The notes beneath the pieces are model-generated. The model had not been told where the DNA came from and made no database searches. It saw only the letters and a program-made list of their open reading frames with translations. Both the position numbers and the translations under genes were made by a program. Below are positions 49,587 through 58,771 of a stretch of 64,000 nt of DNA, piece after piece. Positions within the stretch are counted from its first letter, which is position 1; every line of letters starts with the position of its first letter. The stretch lies in NCBI RefSeq assembly GCF_900215505.1, contig NZ_LT907844.1:1336501-1400500 (forward strand), given 5' to 3'. The DNA is from Cohaesibacter sp. ES.047. Lineage in GTDB: Bacteria > Pseudomonadota > Alphaproteobacteria > Rhizobiales > Cohaesibacteraceae.

Positions 49587-50603
49587 TTATCCCTGCCTGC
49601 GGCTGTCGATGGTTACCGCGAGCACGATCAACGCGCCTTTGATAATCAATTGGTAGTAGCTTTCGACGCCCAGAATATCCAAGCCGTTGTTCATGACGCC
49701 GATAATCATGGCGCCGAAGAACGTGCCTGTAAGGCGTCCGACACCGCCCATAAGGCTGGCGCCGCCGATCACGACTGCCGCGATGGCGTCGAGTTCGTAG
49801 GATGTACCGGCGGCGGTTTGCGCCGAGCCGGTCTTGGCCGTGAGGATGATGCCTGCCAACCCGGCAAGGAAGCCGGAGACGACATACACCCATGTCAGGA
49901 TGGCGGTGGTGTTGATACCGGAGGTTCTGGCACTCTTTTCATTGCCGCCAACCGCATAGACATAGCGGCCGAAAATCGTTTTGTTCAAAATCACCCATGC
50001 CACGGCAAAAACCAGCAGCAGGATCACGACAGGCACGGGGATGACGTCGAAGAGCCGCCCGGTACCAAACCAGCGAAAAGAGGGGCTGAGCGCCGAAATC
50101 GGGTTGCCTCCGGTCACCGCCATGGTCATGCCGCGGGCAGCCAGCAGCATGCCCAGCGTGGCGATGAAGGCCTGAATGCGAAAGCGGCTGACGATCAGAC
50201 CATTCAAGAGGCCACATAGCGCGCCGGTTGCCATGGAGGCCAGCAACGGGATTGCGACGAAATAGATGCCGCTCCAGGCGGTGATGCCGGTCGAGCGCGT
50301 CGCAAACGAGGCCGCCACGATGCCTGCGAAGGCAAGGACCGAACCGACCGAGAGGTCAATACCGGCCGAAATGACGACGAATGTCATGCCGACGGCGAGA
50401 ATCCCGTTCACCGAGATCTGGTGCATGATCAGCATCAGGTTGTTGACGGTCAGGAAGACGTTGACGGGCCAAACCCCCTGCATGACCCTGATCTGGCAGA
50501 TTGCACTGATCAGGACACACAGACCGAGGAAGGCGAACAGGATGCCGTAACGGCTGAAGTTGATGCTGGGTTTGGAAGGACTTGATGGGGTTGTCGTGGA
50601 CAT
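49587..50603 (-). CDS. Sugar ABC transporter permease (RbsC type, second operon)
   Basis: A 338-residue permease with about ten helices. It has MTFVVISAGIDLSVGSVLAF, ATLGMLLAARGMTMAVTG, and YAVGGNEKSARTSGINT in the coupling loop. AGAAGAGA is before the ATG. It occurs once, so a homodimer is expected here, unlike the first sugar operon. Next gene leftwards is the binding protein. Confidence 0.94.
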   Translation of the reverse strand: MSTTTPSSPSKPSINFSRYGILFAFLGLCVLISAICQIRVMQGVWPVNVFLTVNNLMLIMHQISVNGILAVGMTFVVISAGIDLSVGSVLAFAGIVAASFATRSTGITAWSGIYFVAIPLLASMATGALCGLLNGLIVSRFRIQAFIATLGMLLAARGMTMAVTGGNPISALSPSFRWFGTGRLFDVIPVPVVILLLVFAVAWVILNKTIFGRYVYAVGGNEKSARTSGINTTAILTWVYVVSGFLAGLAGIILTAKTGSAQTAAGTSYELDAIAAVVIGGASLMGGVGRLTGTFFGAMIIGVMNNGLDILGVESYYQLIIKGALIVLAVTIDSRRQG

Positions 50604-50654
50604 TGTTCAATCTCTTCTGGCGTGCCAATGAATGGTTGGTTGACGTCGGCGTGG

Positions 50655-52136
50655 CTAGACAGCAGCCATCAAAAGCGCCTTCTGGGTTGCGTTTGCCTGA
50701 TCGAGTTCTTCAACGATCTCGCCGTTGCGCAAAATGAGGATGCGGTCGCACATGCCCAGCATTTCCTCCAGGTCGGACGACACGAAGATCGCGGCTCCGC
50801 CCCGCTCTGCAAATGTCGAGATCAGCCTGTAGATTTCTTTCTTCGCACCGACATCGACCCCGCGGGTCGGCTCGTCGAGCAAAAGCACGTCGGGATCCAC
50901 TGCCAGGCAGCGACCCAGAACCACCTTCTGCTGGTTGCCGCCGGACAGGTTGGAGACTATCTGGTCGGGGGAGGGGGTCTTGATATTCATCGAGCGGATC
51001 GACGTATCGATGCTTTCCTTCTCCTCGGAAGGGCGAACAAATCCAAGGGTATTGATGAAGCGCAGCTTGGACAGGGACAGGTTGGCGCCGACCGATGCCT
51101 TGAGGACCAGACCACTGCGTGCCCGGTCTTCTGTGACATAGGTTACCCCTGCGCGAATGGCTGCATCCACCTTGCCGGGCTCCAACGCCTGCCCGCTCTT
51201 GTAGACTTCGCCCTGTGATGCCGTCTCCAGCCCATAGATCGTGTCGAAGATCTCGGTACGACCCGAGCCGACAAGGCCATAAACGCCGAGGATCTCGCCC
51301 GACTTCAATGCAAAGGAAATATCCTTGAAATGCTTGCCGCGGCTGAGGTTCTTCACTTCAAGCAGCGTGTCCTTGCTCGGCACATTTTCCTTGTGATACT
51401 CGCCATCGACTGATCCGCCGATCATGCTTTCGATCAGCATCTCACGGTTGATGTCAGCGACGCTGCCTTCTGCCACGGTCGACCCGTCCTTGAAGACCGT
51501 ATAGCTGGTGGCAATGGCGAAGACTTCCTGCAGGCGGTGGGTCACATAGACGATGCCCTTGCCTGCGGCGGTCAGGTCGCGGATCACTTCGAACAGGCGC
51601 TGCGTATCCTTGTCCCCCAGAGCCGATGTCGGCTCGTCGAAGATCAGGATGTCCGCATCCCCGTGCGACAGGGCCTTGGCGATTTCAACCAGCTGCTGTG
51701 TGGCAACGGGCAGATCACCGAGCATGGCGCGCGGATCGATATCGAAGTCGAGGCGCTTGAGCAGGGCTGCTGCGTCGCGGTTGAGTGTGTCGAAATCGAC
51801 GAAGCCTCGTTTGCGTGGCTCGGAGCCAAGAAAGATGTTTTCAGCAACGGTGAGATGAGCCACACCGCTCAATTCCTGCTGCACGATGGCGATGCCAGAG
51901 GATAGGGCCTGAATTGGCGTGTCGAATTGGACTGTTTTGCCTTCGATTTCGATGGTGCCCGTATCCGGCTTGTGAAAACCCATCAGAATTCCAAGAATGG
52001 TCGACTTGCCCGCGCCGTTGCCACCGCAAAGGGCGTGCACTTCACCTCTCTGAACGGTGAGGTTCCCGTCCGTGAGGGCGTGAACGCCACCAAACCGTTT
52101 GGTGATGTTGGTCATCTTTAGAAGTGGTGATGTCAT
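50655..52136 (-). CDS. Sugar ABC transporter double ATPase (second operon)
   Basis: A 493-residue RbsA/XylG-type ATPase. Domain 1: Walker A GGNGAGKST, Walker B LIFDEPTSALGD. Domain 2: degenerate Walker A GLVGSGRTEI, signature LSGGNQQKV, Walker B LLLDEPTRGVDVGAK with the normal Glu, unlike the paralogue at 32828. Start ATG at 52136 has GAGGA seven bases ahead; a GTG at 52151 overlapping the xylulokinase stop is possible. Confidence 0.93.
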   Translation of the reverse strand: MTSPLLKMTNITKRFGGVHALTDGNLTVQRGEVHALCGGNGAGKSTILGILMGFHKPDTGTIEIEGKTVQFDTPIQALSSGIAIVQQELSGVAHLTVAENIFLGSEPRKRGFVDFDTLNRDAAALLKRLDFDIDPRAMLGDLPVATQQLVEIAKALSHGDADILIFDEPTSALGDKDTQRLFEVIRDLTAAGKGIVYVTHRLQEVFAIATSYTVFKDGSTVAEGSVADINREMLIESMIGGSVDGEYHKENVPSKDTLLEVKNLSRGKHFKDISFALKSGEILGVYGLVGSGRTEIFDTIYGLETASQGEVYKSGQALEPGKVDAAIRAGVTYVTEDRARSGLVLKASVGANLSLSKLRFINTLGFVRPSEEKESIDTSIRSMNIKTPSPDQIVSNLSGGNQQKVVLGRCLAVDPDVLLLDEPTRGVDVGAKKEIYRLISTFAERGGAAIFVSSDLEEMLGMCDRILILRNGEIVEELDQANATQKALLMAAV

Positions 52137-52147
52137 CGGTCCGATCC

Positions 52148-53644
52148 TCACAAGACGTCTGTTTGATAGGTGTCGAGCACAGCCTGTCTGTAGCGCCCGA
52201 AGGCCACGTCATAGGCACCTTTGCGCTCAGCGATCGGATCGGCTGTCTTGGCCGGATCCAGTGCCACGGCCTTGGCGGCCAGGTCTGCAAGCGGTGCGGG
52301 TGTTCCTGCCTGCTTCAGCCAGGCCCACTGGGCCTGCAGCGCAGCACCAAGTGCTCCGCCTTCTTCTGATTTGGGTACCAATACCTGAGCGCCGGTGGCA
52401 TCGGCGATCATCTGGCGCCATTCCGAGGATTTTGCGCCGCCGCCGATCAGGTGGATTGCCTGACAGGACCGCCCCGACAGAATGAGCTTCAGACCGGCCA
52501 ACATGCCGAAGGTGACCCCTTCGGTGAAGGCGCGCAGGAAATTGTCCGGGTTGAAGTTGATCTTGTTTATGCCAAGCACCGACCCCGTTGCATTGGGAAG
52601 ATCCGGAGTGCGCTCTCCACTCAGGAAGGGCAGGACCGTCAGGCCGTTTGCTCCGGGAGGACAAGAAGCAAGTGCGGTATTGATGGCCCTGACGTCCTGC
52701 CCGATGAGGCTTGCCGCCATGGAAGAGACTTCGGCCGCATTCATCATGCAAACCAATGGCAACCATGCCCCGTCTGAGGAACAGAATGCAGCAACGCGAC
52801 CCTTGGGATCGGTGACCGGCGTATCGGAATGGGAATAGGCGGCCGCCGAGGTTCCGATCGACAGGGTTACAATCCCCTCGCTCAGGTTGCCCGTGCCAAT
52901 TGCCCCCATCATGTTGTCTCCGCCACCGGCGGCTACCACGCATGAAGTACTAAGGCCAAGTGCAGAGGCCGCTTCGCTCGTCAGCGTGTCCACGATTGCG
53001 TCCGGTTCGATGAGTTCTGGCAGGCATTTTGCCAAATGGCCAGTGCCGCCGTCGATCAGCGCCAGAACCTCTTCGGACCATTTGCGCTCACGGATATCAA
53101 AATAGGCGGTGCCAGATGCATCGCCATATTCCGCGACCTGACGTCCGGTTAGCCAGTAATTGAGATAATCGTGCGGCAACAGCATGGAGCCGAGCTGCTC
53201 GAAGGTTTCAGGTTCGTTTTTCTGAAGCCAAAGGACCTTGGACAGGGTGTAACCGGTCAAGGGCACCAGACCGATGGCCTTTTCATAGGCCGCTGCTCCG
53301 CCGAAGCGAGCGATCATGTCAGCGTTTTCCGGTGCTGTTTCGATGTCGTTCCACAACTTGGCAGGACGCAGAACACGGCCATCGCTGCCGAGCGGCACCA
53401 ACCCATGCTGCTGACCTGAAACCGATAGGCCCAGAATGGCCTCGCCTGATACTCCGGCGGCCTCAAGCGCGCCGCGCATGGCGATGATGGTCGCGTCCAC
53501 CCACCATTGCGGATCCTGTTCGCGTTTTCCGCTCGGGTCCTCGATGATCTTGTGTGGCGCGTAGCCGACACCGAGGATATCACCATCGGGGTTCATGATA
53601 ACCGCCTTGGTGCCCTGTGTGCCGCAATCGATACCTGCAAACAT
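52148..53644 (-). CDS. xylB: Xylulokinase (FGGY family)
   Basis: A 498-residue FGGY kinase. It starts FAGIDCGTQGTKAVIMNPDG and has SVSGQQHGLVPL and a glycine-rich AAGGGDNMMGAIGTG, characteristic of xylulokinase. The C-terminal IHLIGGGAKSSEWRQM is also family-typical. It phosphorylates D-xylulose, the product of xylitol oxidation. The start has GGGGGAA before it. With the polyol dehydrogenase and ABC system it makes a complete pentitol catabolic route. Confidence 0.92.
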   Translation of the reverse strand: MFAGIDCGTQGTKAVIMNPDGDILGVGYAPHKIIEDPSGKREQDPQWWVDATIIAMRGALEAAGVSGEAILGLSVSGQQHGLVPLGSDGRVLRPAKLWNDIETAPENADMIARFGGAAAYEKAIGLVPLTGYTLSKVLWLQKNEPETFEQLGSMLLPHDYLNYWLTGRQVAEYGDASGTAYFDIRERKWSEEVLALIDGGTGHLAKCLPELIEPDAIVDTLTSEAASALGLSTSCVVAAGGGDNMMGAIGTGNLSEGIVTLSIGTSAAAYSHSDTPVTDPKGRVAAFCSSDGAWLPLVCMMNAAEVSSMAASLIGQDVRAINTALASCPPGANGLTVLPFLSGERTPDLPNATGSVLGINKINFNPDNFLRAFTEGVTFGMLAGLKLILSGRSCQAIHLIGGGAKSSEWRQMIADATGAQVLVPKSEEGGALGAALQAQWAWLKQAGTPAPLADLAAKAVALDPAKTADPIAERKGAYDVAFGRYRQAVLDTYQTDVL

Positions 53645-53660
53645 TTTTAAATTCCCCCCG

Positions 53661-54575
53661 TCAAGCTGACTTCGTTTCTATCGCCGAAAAGTCACCGTCG
53701 CGCCACTGGGCGCGAAAGGCCGTTGGTGACAGCTCTATGAAGCGTTGAAAGTTCCGATTGAAGGTGGATAGGGTGCCATAACCGACTTCGTAGGCGATTG
53801 CGGTGATCCGCACATCTGTTTCGATCAGTAACTGACAGGCCCTGTAAACCCGCAAACGATTGATGTACTCCGTACAGCTGCAATTCATGTGACGTTCGAA
53901 AAAACGCGAAAAATTGGACAACTCCATCTTCTCCCTTCGCGCCATTTCCGAACAGGTGAAGTCCGGTCGAGTTATGTTTTCCGCGATCTTTCGCAGAATA
54001 TTGTCCAGCCGCTTTGGATGCTGGCAATGGGTTGCTCGCCATTCGACAGACAAGATCTTTCGATCCTTGTCAGCCGCCAGATGGCCGATGATCTCAAAGA
54101 AGAGCCCCAGCCGATACGATCCCTTTGCGCTGGACAGCTTGTCCATCAGAGGGACAACCCGGGCCGAAGTAGCATCGGAGAACAGAATGCCCGCCGTGCT
54201 CAACTCCATCAGCTCCGTCAGATCGGCCGCATCGCTCAGAAGATCAGCACAGCCCCTTGCAAAGGCCTCGCTGAACTGTACAACCACGTCCCTGTCCGGG
54301 ATGAAATGACCGAATTCGGTTCCTTCTTCATAACCACTGCGATCGGTAACCCACATGTGAGGCAGATTGGGTCCCGCCATGACCAGATTGCCTGGTTCGA
54401 ATGGACCACTGTAAGTGCCGACATAACAGAGCCCGCTGGTGCGCCGGATGGCATGCAACTCGTATTCGGGATGATTGTGCCAGATGGTCACCTCGCTTGG
54501 GTAACCGTGCTTGTAGCTCCTCACACCCCGGTCCAGTGGGACCGGTATCACTTCTCGCAACGGTTTTCTTCGCAA
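53661..54575 (-). CDS. AraC-family transcriptional regulator
   Basis: A 304-residue AraC regulator. The N-terminal cupin-like sensor includes IWHNHPEYELHAI and LVMAGPNLPHMW. The C-terminal double helix-turn-helix has MARREKMELSNFSRFFERHM and DVRITAIAYEVGYGTLSTFN, ending with NFQRFIELSPTAFR. The start codon is TTG with AGGAGG just before it. It lies between the dehydrogenase and xylulokinase genes on the same strand, so it is co-transcribed with the operon it presumably controls. Confidence 0.94.
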   Translation of the reverse strand: MRRKPLREVIPVPLDRGVRSYKHGYPSEVTIWHNHPEYELHAIRRTSGLCYVGTYSGPFEPGNLVMAGPNLPHMWVTDRSGYEEGTEFGHFIPDRDVVVQFSEAFARGCADLLSDAADLTELMELSTAGILFSDATSARVVPLMDKLSSAKGSYRLGLFFEIIGHLAADKDRKILSVEWRATHCQHPKRLDNILRKIAENITRPDFTCSEMARREKMELSNFSRFFERHMNCSCTEYINRLRVYRACQLLIETDVRITAIAYEVGYGTLSTFNRNFQRFIELSPTAFRAQWRDGDFSAIETKSA

Positions 54576-54665
54576 CCTGAGCCTCCTTCTCTGTTTCCAA
54601 CTCGCGGGGTGACGTCAACCAGTCGGCGAAAGTGGACAGGCTGACGCTCACACCTCGCAAATCGA

Positions 54666-55709
54666 CTAGAGAGAGATCTGGAGCTTCACGTCTTGCGCGC
54701 GATGCTCGGCTGCCCGTTCAAACGCCTTGATACTGTCGTCGAAGACAAATGTATCCGAAATCATCGGTTTGACATTGATCTTGCCACTTGCCAACAATTT
54801 CAGCGCACGGTCCCAAACATTGGCATATCGGAACGTACCGGTAAGGGAGATTTCCTTGACCTGAAGGGCGACCACATCTAGTGCAATCTTTTCCGCTGGC
54901 ATGCCGACCAGAACGATGCGCCCGCCGGGGCATACAAGATCGATCATGGTTTCATGCGGCTTGGTGGAACCTGATGCTTCAAAGAATATGTCAGCACCAC
55001 GTCCGGCTGTACGCGCGGAAACCACATCTGCAAGGCTCTCAGAGCGAGCGTCAACGGTGGTGATTTCCGGCACGCTGCTGGCGAGTGCCAGTTTTTCCGC
55101 CGAGACGTCAGAGAGAATGACTTCGGAACAACCCGCAGCGATGGCAGAGAAGGCAACCAGCAGGCCGATTGTGCCGGCGCCAGTCACGACAGCCACATCA
55201 CCGGGACGGATCCGCGCCACGTCGGCAGCATAGACGCCAACGGCAAGTGGTTCGACCATAGCCCCTTCGGAATAGCTGACTTCGTCAGGCAGTTTGAAGG
55301 TCAGGGCAGCTGGATGGATAACCTGTGGGATTAGGCAACCGTGAACGGGAGGAGTGGCCCAGAACCGCACTGCAGGGTCCAGATTGTACATGCCCTTGAG
55401 GGTTTCGGTGGAGGAAAAATCGGGGATGCCCGGCTCCATGCAGACGCGATCACCCGGTTTGAGATGCGTCACGTTGCTGCCCACAGCATCGACAACACCC
55501 GCTGCTTCATGACCCAGAATCATCGGTTCGTTGACGACGAAGTCACCGATGCGACCATGCTCGTAGTAATGAACGTCGCTACCACAAATGCCGACGCATT
55601 TGATGTTGATCCGAACGTCGTTCGGGCCGGGCTCGATTTCGCCTGGGATTTCGATTTCACGAATGGAGAGCGCACCAATGTGTTCAAGGACAAGACCCTT
55701 GACGAGCAT
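54666..55709 (-). CDS. Zinc-dependent polyol dehydrogenase (xylitol/sorbitol type), second copy
   Basis: A 347-residue MDR dehydrogenase, paralogous to the one at 36202. Catalytic zinc residues are in [10 protein letters not shown] and LGHEAAG. The block [20 protein letters not shown] then WATPPVHG has lost the structural-zinc cysteines, as the paralogue has. NAD motif [16 protein letters not shown]. The Met at 55709 has GGGAGGAA ahead and replaces a non-conserved extension. First gene of the leftward polyol operon. Product is a ketose, probably D-xylulose given xylB. Confidence 0.93.
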   Translation of the reverse strand: MLVKGLVLEHIGALSIREIEIPGEIEPGPNDVRINIKCVGICGSDVHYYEHGRIGDFVVNEPMILGHEAAGVVDAVGSNVTHLKPGDRVCMEPGIPDFSSTETLKGMYNLDPAVRFWATPPVHGCLIPQVIHPAALTFKLPDEVSYSEGAMVEPLAVGVYAADVARIRPGDVAVVTGAGTIGLLVAFSAIAAGCSEVILSDVSAEKLALASSVPEITTVDARSESLADVVSARTAGRGADIFFEASGSTKPHETMIDLVCPGGRIVLVGMPAEKIALDVVALQVKEISLTGTFRYANVWDRALKLLASGKINVKPMISDTFVFDDSIKAFERAAEHRAQDVKLQISL

Positions 55710-56183
55710 AATATTCCTCCCTTGGAATTCGACGGGACAAAAGGCTTTTTGTCCGTCCTCGTGTTGGAGGAAAATGTAAGACTTTGAAACATGAGCCCAC
55801 AAAGCAATATTTATGAAAAGGTATGCAGAATTTTACATCCGACTTTGGTTGAGTGCTCCAAAAGCAGGTGTGGCACAATCGCGCGCGGTCAAGAAAATAC
55901 AATGTTTATCGGTGTTTGTGATATTGACAGGCGTTTGCATCAGGTCGCATCTATCACGCCTCAGAGCGCAGATTGATAATTTGAATCCCCTAGGCATTAA
56001 TCACAGGAAAATCGTGCACACTGGCCTCTGCAGGCTCAATCTCCCGGATTGAGGTCTCAATGAAGAGCCTGAGAAACACATAAAACAGCCCTATAGAGAA
56101 TTTTAAAATGGACAAACCGGCCATCGGCGATTATCCGAAATGGTGTGTAATGCGATTGCGAATACGGTCAATGGAGTTGTGCC
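55710..56183. other. Intergenic region between divergent genes
   Basis: About 470 bases between the polyol operon and the CYTH gene. Promoters for both directions should be here, but I could not fix elements or repeats by eye. AT-rich in the middle (around 55880-56000). Confidence 0.35.
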
Positions 56184-56771
56184 ATGCAACAGAATGCGGC
56201 AAGTCTCGAAACAAAAGGAATGCTGGCTGACCCCGGCGACCATTTCAAGGGGCGCTTTGAGGTGGAAAGGAAGTTTCAGGTTGATGATCTCCCATCCGTG
56301 CTTGAACGCCTCAAAGACATGGCGGCAATTCCCTTTACGATCGGAAACACCGAGACCGATGTATTTCTGGATCTTGCGGACGCTCGACTGGAGTCCAACA
56401 ACCAGTTTCACACCCTGAGGCATATGCAGCCATCGGACCGGGTTCTCTGGATATCGAAGGGGCCAGCCAAGGACGAATGCATCGCGATGGATTTACCCGA
56501 TTTCGACAAGGCGCTTGCGATGCTGAAGTCGCTTGGCTTTGAGGAAAAATGGCACATCAAAAAGCGCAGAGACATCTATTTCGTCGATAAATTCCACGTA
56601 ACATTGGACCACATCGAAGGGCTGGGTTCCTTTGTTGAGATTGCGATCATGACAGATGATCAAAGCGCGCTTTCCCCCCTACGAGAGGATGTTCAGAGTG
56701 CTGCAGATCAACTCGGCCTTGTTGAATATCCCGAAGTCCACCTGTCCTATCGTGAGTTGCTGCATGGGTGA
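56184..56771 (+). CDS. CYTH-domain protein (class IV adenylate cyclase-like)
   Basis: A 195-residue CYTH protein. The signature ExExK is in FEVERKFQVDD, followed by KGPAKDECIAM, then KKRRDIYFVDKFHVTLDHIE and FVEIAI, matching CyaB-like members. The domain cleaves phosphoester bonds of triphosphates or polyphosphate-type substrates; cyclase versus triphosphatase cannot be separated by eye. It starts with ATG at 56184 and is monocistronic. The next gene is on the other strand, convergent with a short gap. Confidence 0.85.
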   Translation: MQQNAASLETKGMLADPGDHFKGRFEVERKFQVDDLPSVLERLKDMAAIPFTIGNTETDVFLDLADARLESNNQFHTLRHMQPSDRVLWISKGPAKDECIAMDLPDFDKALAMLKSLGFEEKWHIKKRRDIYFVDKFHVTLDHIEGLGSFVEIAIMTDDQSALSPLREDVQSAADQLGLVEYPEVHLSYRELLHG

Positions 56772-56825
56772 GTAAATCCAATAGAGCAGCATCTGCTCGG
56801 TTTATGCTGTTCATTTTGAGCGCCA

Positions 56826-58613
56826 TCAAGACGACAGGACGCACCAGCCGTGAGCCTTGAGGTGAACTGTGCTCTGTTTGCTATCCTTATTGAGTGTCCC
56901 ATCCCCCAACAGGAGGCTGCTGGCATCACCGGCGGGGAGATCGGCGTCATCGTCTCCAAGGTTGAAGGCAAGGATCAGGCGATTGCCCTTAGCGCTTATT
57001 TTGAGAACCATCTGCTGGTTTTCCAGATGCAGCGCTTCGCTTCTGGCGCGAACCAGCCATGGATTTCTGCGCCGTAAGCCGATCAGATCCTGATGCAGAC
57101 GATAAAGCGGCAATCCATCGTCGAGCAACCCGTCTGGATTGTCCGGAAATGCCGGGCGGACCGCGTCATCGCCGCCCTCCCTTTCTTCCTTGATGCCTTT
57201 GAATCCCTGCTCATCGCCGGAATAGATACAAGGAGTGCCTCCGGTCAAAAGGAGCAAGGCCAAGGCATGGGGCAAATGCCTTGCGTCTTCTAGCTGGCTC
57301 GCAATCCGGGTGACGTCGTGATTGCCAACGAATGTAAAAGGCGCAAAATGTTCAAGGAACCGGTTGTTCCGATCAAGGGCCCAGGCGAGCTCGAAGAAGT
57401 TGTTTTCATTGAGCGCACTCCATATCGCCTTCCAAAGCTCATATTGCGTGACGGCGTCAACGCCGGTCTCCTGAACAAACTCGACATAGTCTCCGTGAAT
57501 GACTTCCCCGAAAACATAGGCCTCGGGATGGGATTGACGCACCGCGGGCAGGATCTTTTGCCAAAAGGATGTCGGGGTCGCATAGGCTGCATCGAGGCGC
57601 CAGCCTGATACACCGCGGTCCAACCAGTGGGTCATGACATCAAGAACATAGTCCGCCACGTCCGCATTCTCATGATTGAGTGCGATCAGGCCCTCATGAC
57701 CTTCAAAGGTTTTCCATGCCGCCGTACCATTTGGGCCATCGCCGTCAATAGGAAGGAACCATCGCGCGGCCTCTGACTCGGGCCCTTTGTCCTCGGCTTC
57801 GATGAATTTGGGGAACCCGCGTCCAACATGGTTGAAGACCCCGTCGAGAACGATCTTCAGACCACGTTGATTGGCAGCAGCAACCAGTCGGTCCAAATCG
57901 GCCTCATCGCCAAGGCGCGGGTCAATGCGGTAGTGATCGATCGTGTCATATCCGTGCGTGGATGAGGCGAAGATCGGACCGAGCAGAAGCGCGGAAACAC
58001 CGAGTTCAACTGCATAATCGAGCCAGTCTATGATGTGATCGAGATGATGATCAATGTCGTTGATCATGTCGATCCCTTTGGGCGCTCCGACAAATCCGAG
58101 CGGATATATGTGCCAGAAAATCGCATGTTGAACCCAGCTTGGCATATCTGTTTCCTGTGCTTTGGCCTCTGTATCATGAAAGGCGAGCTTGAGCAGAAGG
58201 CGTGCCACGTCTCCCAGCAAGGCTCGGTCCCCTTCGCTCAAGGTATCCGCGACAACCTGCTCCAACCATCTTTGTCGCTCCAGGAGGTCGGCGTCGAGCT
58301 CCCTTGTGCCTGCTTTGGTCAACGCAATGATCAGTTCGCGTTGATCTTCCTTACCGCGGTCGCGCCGGATTAGGCCATCCTCTTCCAATCGCTTGACAAT
58401 CCTTGTCAGTGATTGGGGCTGTAAGCGCTCTTCAATTGCGAGCTGTCGGGTGGGCATTGGTCCGCGCACGGATAGTGTGTTGAGCATGCTCGCAGCAGAC
58501 GAGGTGACGCGCGTCGATGTGCGCTCCGAGCGCAGTCGGCGTCCGAACGCCAAAACGGCCTTCAGCAAAGCTGCAACATCATCTCTTGCGTATCCTGTCA
58601 TATTGGTACGCAT
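56826..58613 (-). CDS. MarR regulator joined in frame to an alpha-amylase-family (GH13) enzyme
   Basis: One uninterrupted 595-codon frame. Residues 1-150 are a MarR domain (ASMLNTLSVRGPMPTRQLAI, LQPQSLTRIVKRLEEDGLI, RRDRGKEDQRELIIALTKAG). Residues 157-595 are GH13: VFNHVGRG, then nucleophile Asp in SGWRLDAAYA, acid/base Glu in VFGEVIHGDY and the third Asp in TFVGNHDVTR. The start of the GH13 part is a Met (58145) preceded by AGGAAA seven bases upstream, so a separate enzyme could be made by internal initiation. No stop lies between. Could be a true fusion, or two overlapping translation products. Substrate is probably an alpha-glucan or related disaccharide. Confidence 0.85.
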   Translation of the reverse strand: MRTNMTGYARDDVAALLKAVLAFGRRLRSERTSTRVTSSAASMLNTLSVRGPMPTRQLAIEERLQPQSLTRIVKRLEEDGLIRRDRGKEDQRELIIALTKAGTRELDADLLERQRWLEQVVADTLSEGDRALLGDVARLLLKLAFHDTEAKAQETDMPSWVQHAIFWHIYPLGFVGAPKGIDMINDIDHHLDHIIDWLDYAVELGVSALLLGPIFASSTHGYDTIDHYRIDPRLGDEADLDRLVAAANQRGLKIVLDGVFNHVGRGFPKFIEAEDKGPESEAARWFLPIDGDGPNGTAAWKTFEGHEGLIALNHENADVADYVLDVMTHWLDRGVSGWRLDAAYATPTSFWQKILPAVRQSHPEAYVFGEVIHGDYVEFVQETGVDAVTQYELWKAIWSALNENNFFELAWALDRNNRFLEHFAPFTFVGNHDVTRIASQLEDARHLPHALALLLLTGGTPCIYSGDEQGFKGIKEEREGGDDAVRPAFPDNPDGLLDDGLPLYRLHQDLIGLRRRNPWLVRARSEALHLENQQMVLKISAKGNRLILAFNLGDDDADLPAGDASSLLLGDGTLNKDSKQSTVHLKAHGWCVLSS

Positions 58614-58771
58614 AGCGTATTAATTGTTGGCAATCAAGTTTGCCGTCCAAAACAGATCATTCAGATATGGCCAGACGCACCAATAGTTTGCAATTTCTAA
58701 TTGGCGTTGAGTTTTGGCACGTTTTTTGCAAAATATTCTTCTGAATAGAAGTCTTGTGAAAGGGTGGCATT

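Noticed and set aside
49540-49893. N-terminal extension of the sugar-binding protein at 48532
   Set aside because: The frame extends to 49893, but this part overlaps the permease gene and reads as arginine-rich noise; the Met at 49539 has a ribosome binding site and starts a signal peptide.
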